From Halocynthiibacter styelae (GTDB lineage: Bacteria; Pseudomonadota; Alphaproteobacteria; Rhodobacterales; Rhodobacteraceae), in contig NZ_JADCKQ010000004.1 of assembly GCF_016123485.1 (NCBI RefSeq), positions 186,001 to 250,000 of the forward strand: 64,000 nucleotides of DNA. Direction: 5' to 3'. The notes below the pieces were generated by a model. That model did no database searches, was not told the DNA's origin, and saw nothing but the letters and a program-made list of their open reading frames with translations. Below are positions 45,283 through 54,115 of this stretch, in pieces (the stretch's first letter is position 1; each line of letters begins with the position of its first letter). The position numbers and the translations under genes are program-made.

Positions 45283-45336
45283 TAGAACACCAGATAAGTC
45301 TGGCATCTGCTGTAAACGTCAGATGCCAGGCCACAG

Positions 45337-46029
45337 TCAGATTTCCGACCATCTCGTATCAAAATTGACAAAACTAATCCCGGCATCCTGCATGGCCTGC
45401 ATCAGTACGTCTGACACAAAAATCTGTGCGCCCGGCTGAAACCGGAAATCGATCCAGGCATTCAGCCCGTCAATCACAGATTTCTTCAGTTTCAGGCGCT
45501 CAGGCCCTTTTGCGCCAGTAAAGGTCCACCTATGCTGCCCATCCACCGGCCCGGCAACGGTTTTCATCCCCTCAGATGTTTCGTCAATCGCATCCACAAG
45601 CCGATGCACGCCCCAGATGTAATATGTGCCATAAGGCGTGTCGTCTTTGTTCAGGATCTCAACCGGGAAAAACTGCCAGCCGTCCTTGTCGCTTTGATGC
45701 GCTTCAATCAGCGATTTCAGACGCGGGCTGACCATTTGCGCTTTGCAATAATCATTGCGCCCCCCGGGAAATCAAGGAACAAAATCCGGCAGTTCATCCA
45801 CATCATACAGGCGCAGTTTTTGCGGCAGAAATTCTGCCCTCCAGGGGCGTTCAGCACTGCGAAAGGCCACCAGACAACCATCTCTGGTTTCTTCGAGTGC
45901 CGCAATCTTCTGCGAATGCAGCCAATCCCTGCCCGCATCGATCCGCGCATCATCCGCCGGATCACAGATCTGCAGCAGCACCTTATGCACAAATTTCGGG
46001 TCATGCGTGGTGCTCAAGTTAACAGCCAT
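45337..46029 (-). pseudogene. Imm11/DUF1629-like protein interrupted by in-frame TGA
   Basis: Two open pieces (85 and 132 residues) are in the same frame, separated only by a TGA at 45772-45774 and 12 sense codons. Reading through gives LPDFVP-stop-FPGGRNDYCKAQMVSPRLK, a smooth protein of 230 residues, so TGG(Trp)-to-TGA is the simplest explanation. The second part (VSPRLKSLIEA, WQFFPVEIL, YYIWGV, and a later IFVSDVLMQAM) resembles the Imm11/DUF1629 family, often immunity or effector-associated proteins. No toxin gene is adjacent. Confidence 0.62.
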
Positions 46030-46192
46030 AATTTTGGTCTTTCTCGCTCAAGGGCACGGGCCCTATTTTTCCAGAATCTCCCTATCCACAGAATGCGCGA
46101 TCTTCAGATGCCACCCGCAGATCACTTTACCAACTACATATATAAAATAACCAATTCGGCGCCAGCATAACCGCCCATGGTCCACAGACAAC

Positions 46193-46222
46193 AAAAAACG
46201 CGGCACCCATTGGTACCGCGTT
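46193..46222 (-). terminator. Terminator after rplY
   Basis: On the minus strand ACGCGGTACC and GGTGCCGCGT pair around a short loop and are followed by TTTTTT (46193-46198 on this strand as A). It ends the rplY transcript. Confidence 0.85.
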
Positions 46223-46246
46223 TTCTTATTCAGGGATGTGCGAAGA

Positions 46247-46879
46247 TTACTCTTCTGCAGCTGCTTCTTCACCCGCTTCTTCGTCAGCTTCGTTCTCGGA
46301 AGAACGCAGGCCGGAAGGTGCTGAGATGTTTGCAACAACAAAGTCACGATCGATGGTTGGCTTGGCGCCAGCAGGCAGATCAACAGAAGAAATGTTGATG
46401 GTGTCGCCAACATCCAGACCGGTCATGTCGACAACCAGTTTCTCAGGGATATCACCAGCAGTTACCAGCAGCTCAACTTCGTTACGAACAACAGTCAGAA
46501 CGCCGCCTTTTTTGATGCCAGGTGCTTCTTCTTCGTTCACAAATTCAACTGGGATATACAGTTTAACTTTGGAAGTCCGGCGCAGGCGCATCAGGTCAAG
46601 GTGTGTTGGCAGATCTTTTACAACGTCACGCTGTACGTTACGGCAGATCACACGAACGTCTTCCTGGCCTTCAACTTTCAGGTTGAAAAGCGTGGAAAGG
46701 AAGCGACCTTGCTTCAGGCGCTTCAGCAGGTCGTTGAACGGTACGTTGATCGCAACAGGGTCGGAACCGCCGCCGTATACAACACCAGGTACCAGGCCAT
46801 CGCGACGTGCCTGACGAGCGGCGCCCTTGCCTGTCCCCGTACGTTCCGTGGCGATAAGATCAGGAATCTGTCCAGCCAT
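46247..46879 (-). CDS. rplY: 50S ribosomal protein L25 (Ctc/TL5 form)
   Basis: 210 residues from [19 protein letters not shown] with GGAGA nine bases upstream; a longer frame through the leader is rejected. N-terminal 5S-rRNA-binding domain (about 1-95), then the TL5 C-terminal domain ([16 protein letters not shown] to ISSVDLPAG) and an acidic tail rich in E and A. It binds 5S rRNA in the large subunit. Its leader holds a hairpin (46905-46933). Confidence 0.95.
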   Translation of the reverse strand: MAGQIPDLIATERTGTGKGAARQARRDGLVPGVVYGGGSDPVAINVPFNDLLKRLKQGRFLSTLFNLKVEGQEDVRVICRNVQRDVVKDLPTHLDLMRLRRTSKVKLYIPVEFVNEEEAPGIKKGGVLTVVRNEVELLVTAGDIPEKLVVDMTGLDVGDTINISSVDLPAGAKPTIDRDFVVANISAPSGLRSSENEADEEAGEEAAAEE

Positions 46880-46904
46880 TTGATATTCTCCAATATATAT
46901 AAGG

Positions 46905-46933
46905 GTGGGACTCCTCCAAGGCTGTAGCCCCAC
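46905..46933 (-). promoter_or_regulatory. Leader hairpin upstream of rplY
   Basis: GTGGGGCT and AGTCCCAC (one G-U pair) form an 8-bp stem in the messenger, 26 bases before the start codon; the loop contains GGAGG. It may be an autoregulatory leader as known for other ribosomal proteins, but this is only inferred. Confidence 0.35.
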
Positions 46934-47139
46934 GTGAAGTCGCGCGTATAGACGGATTCCTGTGAATAGGAAAGCGCTTTCTGAACCGGTGAATAAATCT
47001 GCCAATCTGATGTGATCCGCAGATAGAAGCACTCAGATAATATCACGAATATTGATGTAATTGAGTTAAAATATTCATTTCCGTTATTAAATGCGATCAC
47101 CATATGCTTGATACACCATTTCACCAAAGGGGAAAACAA

Positions 47140-48006
47140 ATGACTGACTTTACTGCGACCGCAACAAACCCGGGCCGGATTGCCGCCTTTGCGCATGAAG
47201 ATCAGGGGGGAAATCCTGCCGGGGTGGCCCTGGGGGATGCTTTGCCCACCCCGTCAGAAATGCAGCGGATCGCCGCAGAGCTTGGCTATTCCGAAACAGC
47301 ATTTGCCGCACCTCAGGGCGCGCGCTGGACTGTGCGCTACTATTCACCCGAAGATGAAGTGCCCTTCTGTGGGCATGCAACCGTTGCCCTTGGTGCGGTG
47401 CTGGGGGAAAACTGCGGTGCCGGGGAATATCAGCTGGACCTTGCACAGACGCAGATTTCAGTCATGGCGCAACCGTCAGAAAACGGCTGGCAAGCCACGC
47501 TGCAATCCCCGGGCACCTGGTCTGAACCCCTGGCGGATACCCTGTTGACGGATTTGCTTGCGCTCTTTGGTCTGAGCACAGCAGATCTTGATCCTCAACT
47601 GCCCCCACGTCTTGGGTTTGCCGGAAACCGGCACGCGATCCTTACGCTGAACTCACGCGCGAAGCTGGCACAGATGGCCTATGATTTTGATGCGGGCAAG
47701 GCACTGATGGAACGTGAGAACCTGATCACCATTAGCCTGCTTTATGTGGAAACCCCGGATCTGATCCACGCCCGCAACGCATTTGCCATTGGCGGCGTGG
47801 TGGAAGACCCGGCAACCGGTGCCGCCGCTGCGGCCCTGGCCGGGGCGCTTGTGGATCTGAACTGGCCCGGGCTTGAGGGTGGCGGCAGTTTCACCATCCG
47901 TCAGGGCGAAGACATGGGCCAGCCCTCTCTGCTGCATATAGAAGTGACAGGAAAACCGGGTGACAGCGTTCGGGTCAGTGGCACTGCACGTCAGATCGAC
48001 CAATAG
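47140..48006 (+). CDS. PhzF-family isomerase/epimerase-like protein
   Basis: 288 residues from MTDFTATATNPGRIAAF, with AGGGGA eight bases upstream. The family core is visible: GGNPAGVAL near the start, YSETAFA with the catalytic glutamate, VPFCGHATVALG and the C-terminal DPATGAAAAAL loop. PhzF-like proteins are diaminopimelate-epimerase-fold isomerases. Substrate unknown; no phenazine genes are nearby. Confidence 0.88.
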   Translation: MTDFTATATNPGRIAAFAHEDQGGNPAGVALGDALPTPSEMQRIAAELGYSETAFAAPQGARWTVRYYSPEDEVPFCGHATVALGAVLGENCGAGEYQLDLAQTQISVMAQPSENGWQATLQSPGTWSEPLADTLLTDLLALFGLSTADLDPQLPPRLGFAGNRHAILTLNSRAKLAQMAYDFDAGKALMERENLITISLLYVETPDLIHARNAFAIGGVVEDPATGAAAAALAGALVDLNWPGLEGGGSFTIRQGEDMGQPSLLHIEVTGKPGDSVRVSGTARQIDQ

Positions 48007-48160
48007 CCCACAAAAGTTGTCTGATGGGGGCGCACAGGGATCCTGACCTGACGTAGTCCTCATCAGGCTTTCAAATCCCGGGACCCCGGCAGCATATACC
48101 TTGCGTATATGTCTCTGCTGTGGTCCCTTTCTTATTATATGTAATGCAACAGGACAGACC

Positions 48161-48553
48161 ATGATCATCCCAACCGTCACCCCGCTTTATGCAGGCATTC
48201 TCGCCCTGTTTCTTGTCTACCTCAGCTTTCAGGTCATTTTCCGCCGTCAGAGCGCGAAAGTTTCCCTGGGCGATGGCGATGACAGCCTGCTGAGCAAACG
48301 CATCCGCGTGCATGCGAACTTCGTCGAATACGCACCGATCGGACTGATCCTGCTTCTGATGGCGGAACTGCAGGGCGCGCCGCTCTGGGTCTGTCACATC
48401 CTGGGAATCATGCTGCTTGCCGGGCGGGTCATGCACGCAAAGGGCCTGGCCGCCGATCCCCAAATCGTCCCGCTGCGCAAAAACGGCATGATCCTGACCT
48501 TCGCAATGCTGACCTTCGCTGCAATTGCCAATATTGCCCACGCGATCTTCTGA
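48161..48553 (+). CDS. MAPEG family membrane protein
   Basis: 130 residues, four membrane segments, starting MIIPTVTPLYAGILALF with AGGAC six bases upstream. RVHANFVEYAPIGLILL and the GRVMHAKG segment are typical of MAPEG (membrane-associated eicosanoid/glutathione metabolism) proteins. Probably glutathione-dependent detoxification at the membrane. Confidence 0.87.
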   Translation: MIIPTVTPLYAGILALFLVYLSFQVIFRRQSAKVSLGDGDDSLLSKRIRVHANFVEYAPIGLILLLMAELQGAPLWVCHILGIMLLAGRVMHAKGLAADPQIVPLRKNGMILTFAMLTFAAIANIAHAIF

Positions 48554-48657
48554 TTGCACGGTATTCAGACAGCGTTTTGCAAAAAATCTGCCCTTTTCCT
48601 GCATTTTCCACTTGCAGGCCCGGGGCAGGTTCACTAGATCAGGCCCATCGAAAGGAT

Positions 48658-48732
48658 GCGGGTGTAGCTCAGGGGTAGAGCGTTACCTTGCCAAGGTAAA
48701 TGTCGAGAGTTCGAATCTCTTCACCCGCTCCA
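48658..48732 (+). tRNA. tRNA-Gly (anticodon GCC), copy 1
   Basis: 75 nt with CCA. Acceptor GCGGGTG/CACCCGC with discriminator T. Anticodon loop TTGCCAA between TTACC and GGTAA gives GCC. T-loop TTCGAAT. Confidence 0.96.
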
Positions 48733-48777
48733 TCGTTCACTTACCCGGTGTATGATGGCTGACTTTTGATAACGGAT

Positions 48778-48852
48778 GCGGGTGTAGCTCAGGGGTAGAG
48801 CGTTACCTTGCCAAGGTAAATGTCGAGAGTTCGAATCTCTTCACCCGCTCCA
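48778..48852 (+). tRNA. tRNA-Gly (anticodon GCC), copy 2
   Basis: Identical in all 75 bases to the copy at 48658, exactly 120 bases downstream, with a matching ATGCG just before it. A recent tandem duplication or gene conversion. Confidence 0.96.
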
Positions 48853-48889
48853 AAACTTCTTCAAGATATAAAATATGAAGCAGACAGCA

Positions 48890-49786
48890 TCATTGCCTCC
48901 TGCCCTGCGTCAGCTCCAGAATATCCTCAACAAACAGCTCAACCGCCCTGCGCTGCACCTGTGACCGCCGGGTCGCAAGGCTGAACGTGGAACACCAGCG
49001 CAAGCCCGGATGATCCAGTTCCCGGAACTGATCCTGCGCCAGCCATCGCTGGGCAAAGTGAACCGGCAAAGCCCCCAGGTAGTGACCGCTTTCAATCAGC
49101 ATCGCCATGGCTTCCATATTGGCAACCGTCGCGCGGGGTTCCGGTGCACCCAGATCCGCCGGCACCATTATATCGTAGGACCGCTGGCACAGCGGATAGC
49201 GCGCGATGCGATCCAACCCCACACCCTGGTTCGCCACCTCAAACAATGGATGCGCCACACCGCAGTAAAGACGGTGATCTTCCTCACAAAGTGTTGTGTA
49301 ACTCAGGTCCGCCACCTGATTGCGAAACGGGGCAATCGCCACGCTTAAATCACCGGAAATCAAATCCTGCGTCAGCTGGGTCGGTGAGGCCACGACAATT
49401 TCAAGCTGCACTTCATTGGGGCGCGACAGAAACTTCTTCAGGGTTTTCACAATCGGCAGGTTCGGCAGACTGCTGACAGCATCCACAACACCAATACGCA
49501 AAACGCCCGTGACCGCGTTGCGAAGCTCCAGCAGTTCTGCATCAAAATCTCGTGCAGATCGCAGAATATCGCGGGCTTTTTCATAGGCAACTTCACCGCG
49601 TTCTGTCAGGCGAAATCCTCCGCGGCCCCGTTCGCACACCCGATAGCCCAGCGCTGTTTCCAGATCACGGATCCGGATACTGATTGCAGATTGTGTGATC
49701 CCAAGGGCAAATTGCGCGTCAGAAAACCCGCCGCATTCAACAACTGATACAAACGTCTCCAGCAGAGTATTTCTCAACAGTTTCAA
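48890..49786 (-). CDS. LysR-family transcriptional regulator
   Basis: 298 residues. N-terminal winged helix (about 1-60: LLETFVSVVECGGFSDAQFALGITQSAISIRIRDLE core in parts) and a C-terminal effector-binding domain. Divergent from the TRAP/ureohydrolase operon with 141 bases between, the usual placement for a LysR activator of that operon; the likely effector is the transported guanidino compound or a product. A long helix linker at about 60-90 is normal for the family. Confidence 0.9.
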   Translation of the reverse strand: MKLLRNTLLETFVSVVECGGFSDAQFALGITQSAISIRIRDLETALGYRVCERGRGGFRLTERGEVAYEKARDILRSARDFDAELLELRNAVTGVLRIGVVDAVSSLPNLPIVKTLKKFLSRPNEVQLEIVVASPTQLTQDLISGDLSVAIAPFRNQVADLSYTTLCEEDHRLYCGVAHPLFEVANQGVGLDRIARYPLCQRSYDIMVPADLGAPEPRATVANMEAMAMLIESGHYLGALPVHFAQRWLAQDQFRELDHPGLRWCSTFSLATRRSQVQRRAVELFVEDILELTQGRRQ

Positions 49787-49818
49787 AGGGGCACCTCCTG
49801 CTTCAGTATTCTCGCTTC

Positions 49819-49872
49819 ATTACATGAAAAATTTTTATGTGAATGTAAACATATTCATATTTTTTAATGTAA
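49819..49872. promoter_or_regulatory. Candidate LysR binding region between the regulator and dctP
   Basis: An imperfect dyad ATTACAT (49819-49825) and ATGTGAAT (49837-49844) flanks an A/T run. Two more ATGTAA copies lie at 49843-49848 and 49867-49872. LysR sites are AT-rich dyads of this kind. Position in the divergent gap supports it; no biochemical basis. Confidence 0.4.
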
Positions 49873-49927
49873 CGCCCTCTGCTGTCCTGTTCAGGAACGA
49901 ATCTGAATGAAATGGGGAGGAAACCAA

Positions 49928-50944
49928 ATGACATTCAATCTGAAACACCTCAAATCCACCGCTGCGGCAGCCCTGCTTGCGCTGGCACCGGCTTCTGCAT
50001 TTGCCGAAGACTGGAAATTCGCGATCGAAGAGATCCCGGGTTCCATCATGGATGCCTATGCGCAGGAATTTAAGTCCCGTATCGAAGCCGCCACCAATGG
50101 CGACGTCACCGTGACGGTTTACCCGATGGGCACACTTGGCACACCTACCGAAACCGTTGAACAAGCCGCTGACGGCATCATCAACTTCACCAACGTATCT
50201 ATCGGCAACCTCGGCACGATTGTTCCGGAAAGCCAGGTTTTCCTGCTGCCATACCTGCTGCCGTCGGATCCTGCTGCGATCTCCGATATTCTGTCCGGTT
50301 CTGAAACCATTTATGGTGAGCTGAACAACGACTTCCGCCAGCGTGGCCTGGAAGTTATGACCATGTATTCTGAGGGCCCACAGGTCTGGACAACAAACCG
50401 CGAAATCCGTTCCCCGGAAGATTTTGAGAACTTCAAAATGCGCGTGATGGTATCCCCGATCCTGGTGGAAACTTATAACAACATGGGTGCAAGCCCCACG
50501 CCACTGCCATTTGGCGAAGTCTTCGGCGCGCTGCAGCTGGGTGCGATTGACGGTCAGGTCAACCCGATCCCGACCATCGAGGAAATGAAGTTCTACGAAG
50601 TAACCTCTCACCTGATCTGGGCTGGCGAGCAAGAGCTTGTGACAACAGTTGTGGCCGGTTCCGACTGGTTTGAAACTCTGTCTGCGGATCGTCAGGAACT
50701 TGTGCGTTCCACCATGGCGGATATGACTGCTTTCATTGACGGCGTTGTGACCGACTTCAACCAGGCACGTCTGGACACCATCCGCGAGGCCAAACCGGAC
50801 ATCAGCCTTGTAGTTCTGACAGAAGAAGAGCGTGACGTCTTCCGCGCCCGTTCTGGCGACACTGCGGCAGCCTATGTGGACACCGCAGGTGACCGTGGTC
50901 AGCAACTGCTTGACGCGCTCAACGCCGAACTCGCAACCAACTGA
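49928..50944 (+). CDS. dctP: TRAP transporter substrate-binding protein DctP
   Basis: 338 residues from MTFNLKHLKSTAAA with GGGAGGA six bases upstream. Sec signal peptide (cleavage after about residue 26, AFA). DctP family body, with conserved arginine in FKMRVM and the GQVNPIPTI region. It binds the ligand in the periplasm for the DctQM permease. Ligand unknown; the ureohydrolase gene downstream suggests a guanidino compound. Confidence 0.92.
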   Translation: MTFNLKHLKSTAAAALLALAPASAFAEDWKFAIEEIPGSIMDAYAQEFKSRIEAATNGDVTVTVYPMGTLGTPTETVEQAADGIINFTNVSIGNLGTIVPESQVFLLPYLLPSDPAAISDILSGSETIYGELNNDFRQRGLEVMTMYSEGPQVWTTNREIRSPEDFENFKMRVMVSPILVETYNNMGASPTPLPFGEVFGALQLGAIDGQVNPIPTIEEMKFYEVTSHLIWAGEQELVTTVVAGSDWFETLSADRQELVRSTMADMTAFIDGVVTDFNQARLDTIREAKPDISLVVLTEEERDVFRARSGDTAAAYVDTAGDRGQQLLDALNAELATN

Positions 50945-50954
50945 TCCCGAAACA

Positions 50955-50993
50955 GTCCCGCGCGCACTTCTCTCTCCCTCCTGCGCGCGGGAC
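50955..50993 (+). promoter_or_regulatory. Perfect 12-bp stem between dctP and dctQ
   Basis: GTCCCGCGCGCA (50955-50966) pairs with TGCGCGCGGGAC (50982-50993). The 15-base loop is pyrimidine-only and ends in CCTCC. No T run follows. A stable intercistronic hairpin here would protect the dctP messenger and lower permease expression, a common need since binding protein is required in excess. Confidence 0.7.
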
Positions 50994-51013
50994 ATGCCAA
51001 AAGGTAAAAACCA

Positions 51014-51625
51014 ATGCAAAAGCCTGAAGCCGTGCCCTTTGGCTTCCTGGGTAAGATTGACGCCGCCATCGGCCGTGTTGAAATCTGGATCCTGAGCTGG
51101 GGCGTTATCCTGATGGCTGTGAACACAATCGCCAATGTCTTTGGCCGCTATGTGTTCAACCAGTCCATCTATTTTTCCGAAGAACTGAACGAGTTTCTGA
51201 TTATCCTGGTGACTTTCATGGGCCTTGGCTATGCCACCCGCAAAGGCATTCACATCCGTATGTCTGCAATCTATGACGCGCTTCCGCCGAAAATCCGTAA
51301 GGGTCTGATGGTTGTGATCGCTGCCGTGACATCCGTGATGATGGCAACACTTGCCTGGTATGCATTTGAATATGTTCAGAAAGTCGCAAGCCGTGGCCGG
51401 ATCACCCCTGCCCTGCAACTGCCGCTTTATCTCACTTATGTCTGGGTCGTGGTCGGGCTTGTCCTGGCATCCTTCCAGTACCTGCTGACCGCCCTTCGCA
51501 ACCTGAACTTCTCCGAGGAAGAGATCTATGTCTCATACCTCGAAGTCGACAGTTATGAGGACCCAGAAACAGCTGCTGCGATCCGCCGCCATGAAGAAAA
51601 TTCAAGCGAGGAGACCGCAAAATGA
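51014..51625 (+). CDS. dctQ: TRAP transporter small permease DctQ
   Basis: 203 residues, four membrane segments (about 28-48, 62-82, 97-119 and 140-160), with the DctQ feature NVFGRYVFNQSIYFSEELNEF. It forms the membrane unit with DctM. The stop overlaps the DctM start by four bases (ATGA). Confidence 0.9.
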   Translation: MQKPEAVPFGFLGKIDAAIGRVEIWILSWGVILMAVNTIANVFGRYVFNQSIYFSEELNEFLIILVTFMGLGYATRKGIHIRMSAIYDALPPKIRKGLMVVIAAVTSVMMATLAWYAFEYVQKVASRGRITPALQLPLYLTYVWVVVGLVLASFQYLLTALRNLNFSEEEIYVSYLEVDSYEDPETAAAIRRHEENSSEETAK

Positions 51626-52902
51626 CCGAATTTATGCTGATTGTCATGGTCGTGCTGCTTCTGTGTGGCTTCCCCATGAAAATGCCGCTGATCTCTGCGG
51701 CGGTTCTGGGTTTTCTGGTCTACTTCCCAGACCTGAGCCTGCAGATCCTGATCCAGCAGATGATCGGGGGGGTAAAACCCGCAGCACTTATCGCTGTGCC
51801 GATGTTTATCCTGGCGGCTGACATCATCACTCGGGGGCATTCCGCAAACCGCCTGATTGACGTGGTCATGAGCTTCATGGGCCACATCAAAGGTGGCCTT
51901 GCGATTTCCGTGACCTCCGCCTGTGCGCTGTTTGGTGCGGTCTGCGGATCAACCCAGGCCACTGTGGTTGCCGTGGGCGGTGCCATGCGTCCGCGCATGC
52001 TGAAATCCGGCTATAGCGACAGTTTCACCATCGGCCTGATCGTGAACGCCGCAGACCTTGCTTATCTGATCCCGCCGTCGATCGGCATGATCATCTATGG
52101 CGTGGTGTCTGGCACCTCGATTTCCCAGCTGTTCATCGCGGGGATCGTGCCCGGCCTGCTGATCGTTGTGCTGTTTTCCATGTACTGCATGTATTACGCA
52201 TACCGTCACGACATCCCGGTTCTGCCGCGCGAAGGCTGGAGCGAGCGTTTCACAGCCATGCGCCGTGCGCTCTGGCCCATGGGTTTCCCGGCGATCATCG
52301 TCGGCGGGATCTATGGCGGGGTCTTCTCTCCGACCGAAGCAGCTGCGATCTGCGTACTTTATGCGGCGATCTTAGAGGTCGTGATCTTCCGCTCCATCAG
52401 GCTCCGCGATCTCTTTGATATCGCGCTGTCCACTGGCGCAATCACATCGGTGGTCTTCATCCTGATCGCGGCTGGTGCGGCCTTCAGCTGGACCCTCAGC
52501 TTTGCCCAGGTGCCACAGCAGATCATCGCATCTCTTGGTCTGAATGACGCAAGCCCGCTGATGGTGCTGCTGGCCATTAACATCGCCTTCTTTGTGGGCT
52601 GTATGTTTGTGGATAGCATCGTCGTGATCCTGATCCTTGTGCCAATCTTTGCGCCCATGATCAAAGCCGCTGGCCTTGATCCGGTGCTGGTTGGTGTTCT
52701 GATAACGCTGCAGGTGGCCATTGGTGCGGCGACCCCGCCGTTTGGCTGCAACCTCTTCACAGCAATCGCTGTGTTCCGACGTCCCTTTGTCGAGGTTGTC
52801 AAAGGGGTTCCCCCCTTCCTGTTCATCCTTCTGGTCGTCACCGGTCTGCTGGTGATCTTCCCTCAAATCGCCCTGTTCCTGCCGGAACTGGCCTATCGTT
52901 AA
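51622..52902 (+). CDS. dctM: TRAP transporter large permease DctM
   Basis: 426 residues, about twelve membrane segments, with the DctM signatures GAVCGSTQATVVAVGGAM, LIPPSIGMIIYGVVSGTS and ATPPFGCNLFTA. It moves substrate using a sodium gradient. Second of the coupled dctQ-dctM pair; 24 bases before the ureohydrolase gene. Confidence 0.93.
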   Translation: MTEFMLIVMVVLLLCGFPMKMPLISAAVLGFLVYFPDLSLQILIQQMIGGVKPAALIAVPMFILAADIITRGHSANRLIDVVMSFMGHIKGGLAISVTSACALFGAVCGSTQATVVAVGGAMRPRMLKSGYSDSFTIGLIVNAADLAYLIPPSIGMIIYGVVSGTSISQLFIAGIVPGLLIVVLFSMYCMYYAYRHDIPVLPREGWSERFTAMRRALWPMGFPAIIVGGIYGGVFSPTEAAAICVLYAAILEVVIFRSIRLRDLFDIALSTGAITSVVFILIAAGAAFSWTLSFAQVPQQIIASLGLNDASPLMVLLAINIAFFVGCMFVDSIVVILILVPIFAPMIKAAGLDPVLVGVLITLQVAIGAATPPFGCNLFTAIAVFRRPFVEVVKGVPPFLFILLVVTGLLVIFPQIALFLPELAYR

Positions 52903-52926
52903 CTATAAGAAGAAACGGAAACAATT

Positions 52927-53892
52927 ATGTCATCACATGGTTATGAAGCGGGTCGCCTGAACCTGCCATTCGTCGGCATTGCGACCTTCGGCAAAAAGCC
53001 TTACGTGGAAAACTGGGACAAGATCGACGCGGATGTGGCGATCCTGGGCGCGCCGTTTGATTTCGGCTGTCAGTTCCGCTCTGGTGCGCGCTTTGGTCCG
53101 CGCGCCGTGCGCGAAGCCTCTACCTTGTTCAGCTTCGGTCACGCCGGCGCCTATGATCACGAAGACGATGCGACGTACCTCGATGAAAGCGTGCGCATCG
53201 TCGATATTGGCGATGCGGACATCATCCACACCAAGACTGAGGAATCGCACGCGAATATCAAATATGGCGTGAAGAAGATCCTGGATGCAGGCGCAATCCC
53301 TGTGACCATCGGCGGCGATCATTCGATCAACATCCCCTGCATCAACGCCTATAAGGAAGACTGCGCGGAAAAAGGTCCGATCCACGTGATCCAGATCGAC
53401 GCGCATCTTGATTTCGTCGATGAACGTCACGGTGTTACGGATGGTCACGGCAACCCAATGCGCCGCGCGATTGAGAAAGATTACGTGTCCGGCATGACCC
53501 AGCTGGGAATCCGCAACGTGTCTTCCACCGCGAAGGAAGGCTATGAGGACGCGCGCGAACGTGGCTCTGATATTCTGTCTGTGCGTCAGGTGCGCAAACT
53601 TGGCACCCAGGCGGTTCTGGATCGCATCCCGGCAGGATCACGCTACTATGTCACCATCGACATCGACGCCTTCTGCCCCTCCATCGCGCCAGGTACGGGG
53701 ACCCCAAGCCACGGTGGTTTCCAATATTACGACGTGCTGGAAATCGTCCAGGGCCTGACCAAACGCGGCGACGTGGTTGGTATTGACCTGGTTGAGGTTG
53801 CCCCGGCCTATGACCCAGCAGAAAGCACCCAGATTCTGGCAGCACAGCTTCTGCTGAACTTCATCGGCTTTATCTTCCACAACAAGAAATAA
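52927..53892 (+). CDS. Agmatinase/ureohydrolase-family amidinohydrolase
   Basis: 321 residues. Arginase-fold dimanganese hydrolase with all metal-ligand motifs: GGDHSI, DAHLD (D-A-H-x-D) and DIDAFCPSIAPGTGTPSHGG. In most agmatinases the last is DxDxLDP; here the aspartate before P is a cysteine (DIDAFCPS). The family cleaves urea from agmatine, guanidinobutyrate or related compounds. Being last in a TRAP operon, it probably hydrolyses the imported compound in the cytoplasm to urea and an amine. Often named speB, but the substrate is unproven. Confidence 0.88.
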   Translation: MSSHGYEAGRLNLPFVGIATFGKKPYVENWDKIDADVAILGAPFDFGCQFRSGARFGPRAVREASTLFSFGHAGAYDHEDDATYLDESVRIVDIGDADIIHTKTEESHANIKYGVKKILDAGAIPVTIGGDHSINIPCINAYKEDCAEKGPIHVIQIDAHLDFVDERHGVTDGHGNPMRRAIEKDYVSGMTQLGIRNVSSTAKEGYEDARERGSDILSVRQVRKLGTQAVLDRIPAGSRYYVTIDIDAFCPSIAPGTGTPSHGGFQYYDVLEIVQGLTKRGDVVGIDLVEVAPAYDPAESTQILAAQLLLNFIGFIFHNKK

Positions 53893-53899
53893 GTCCTCT

Positions 53900-53930
53900 G
53901 CCCCCGAAGTATCATCTTCGGGGGCAATCT
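53900..53930 (+). terminator. Hairpin after the TRAP-ureohydrolase operon
   Basis: GCCCCCGAAG (53900-53909) pairs with CTTCGGGGGC (53916-53925), followed by AATCTTT. The stem is strong, the T run weak. Confidence 0.7.
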
Positions 53931-54115
53931 TTATGCGCAAACCGTAAAACATCCTGCCTTTTGCCCAGAGGCCAGTTCCCCGATACAAATGTCCCTGCCA
54001 ACTTCGCCTGCCTGACGCATGGTTTTTTGTTCGCAAATCGGTTGACCTGTCGCGTCTCGCAAACCAGACTCGACCCTGAGGTGTATTCAACAAAAACACA
54101 TAAAGGTCAGAGCAA

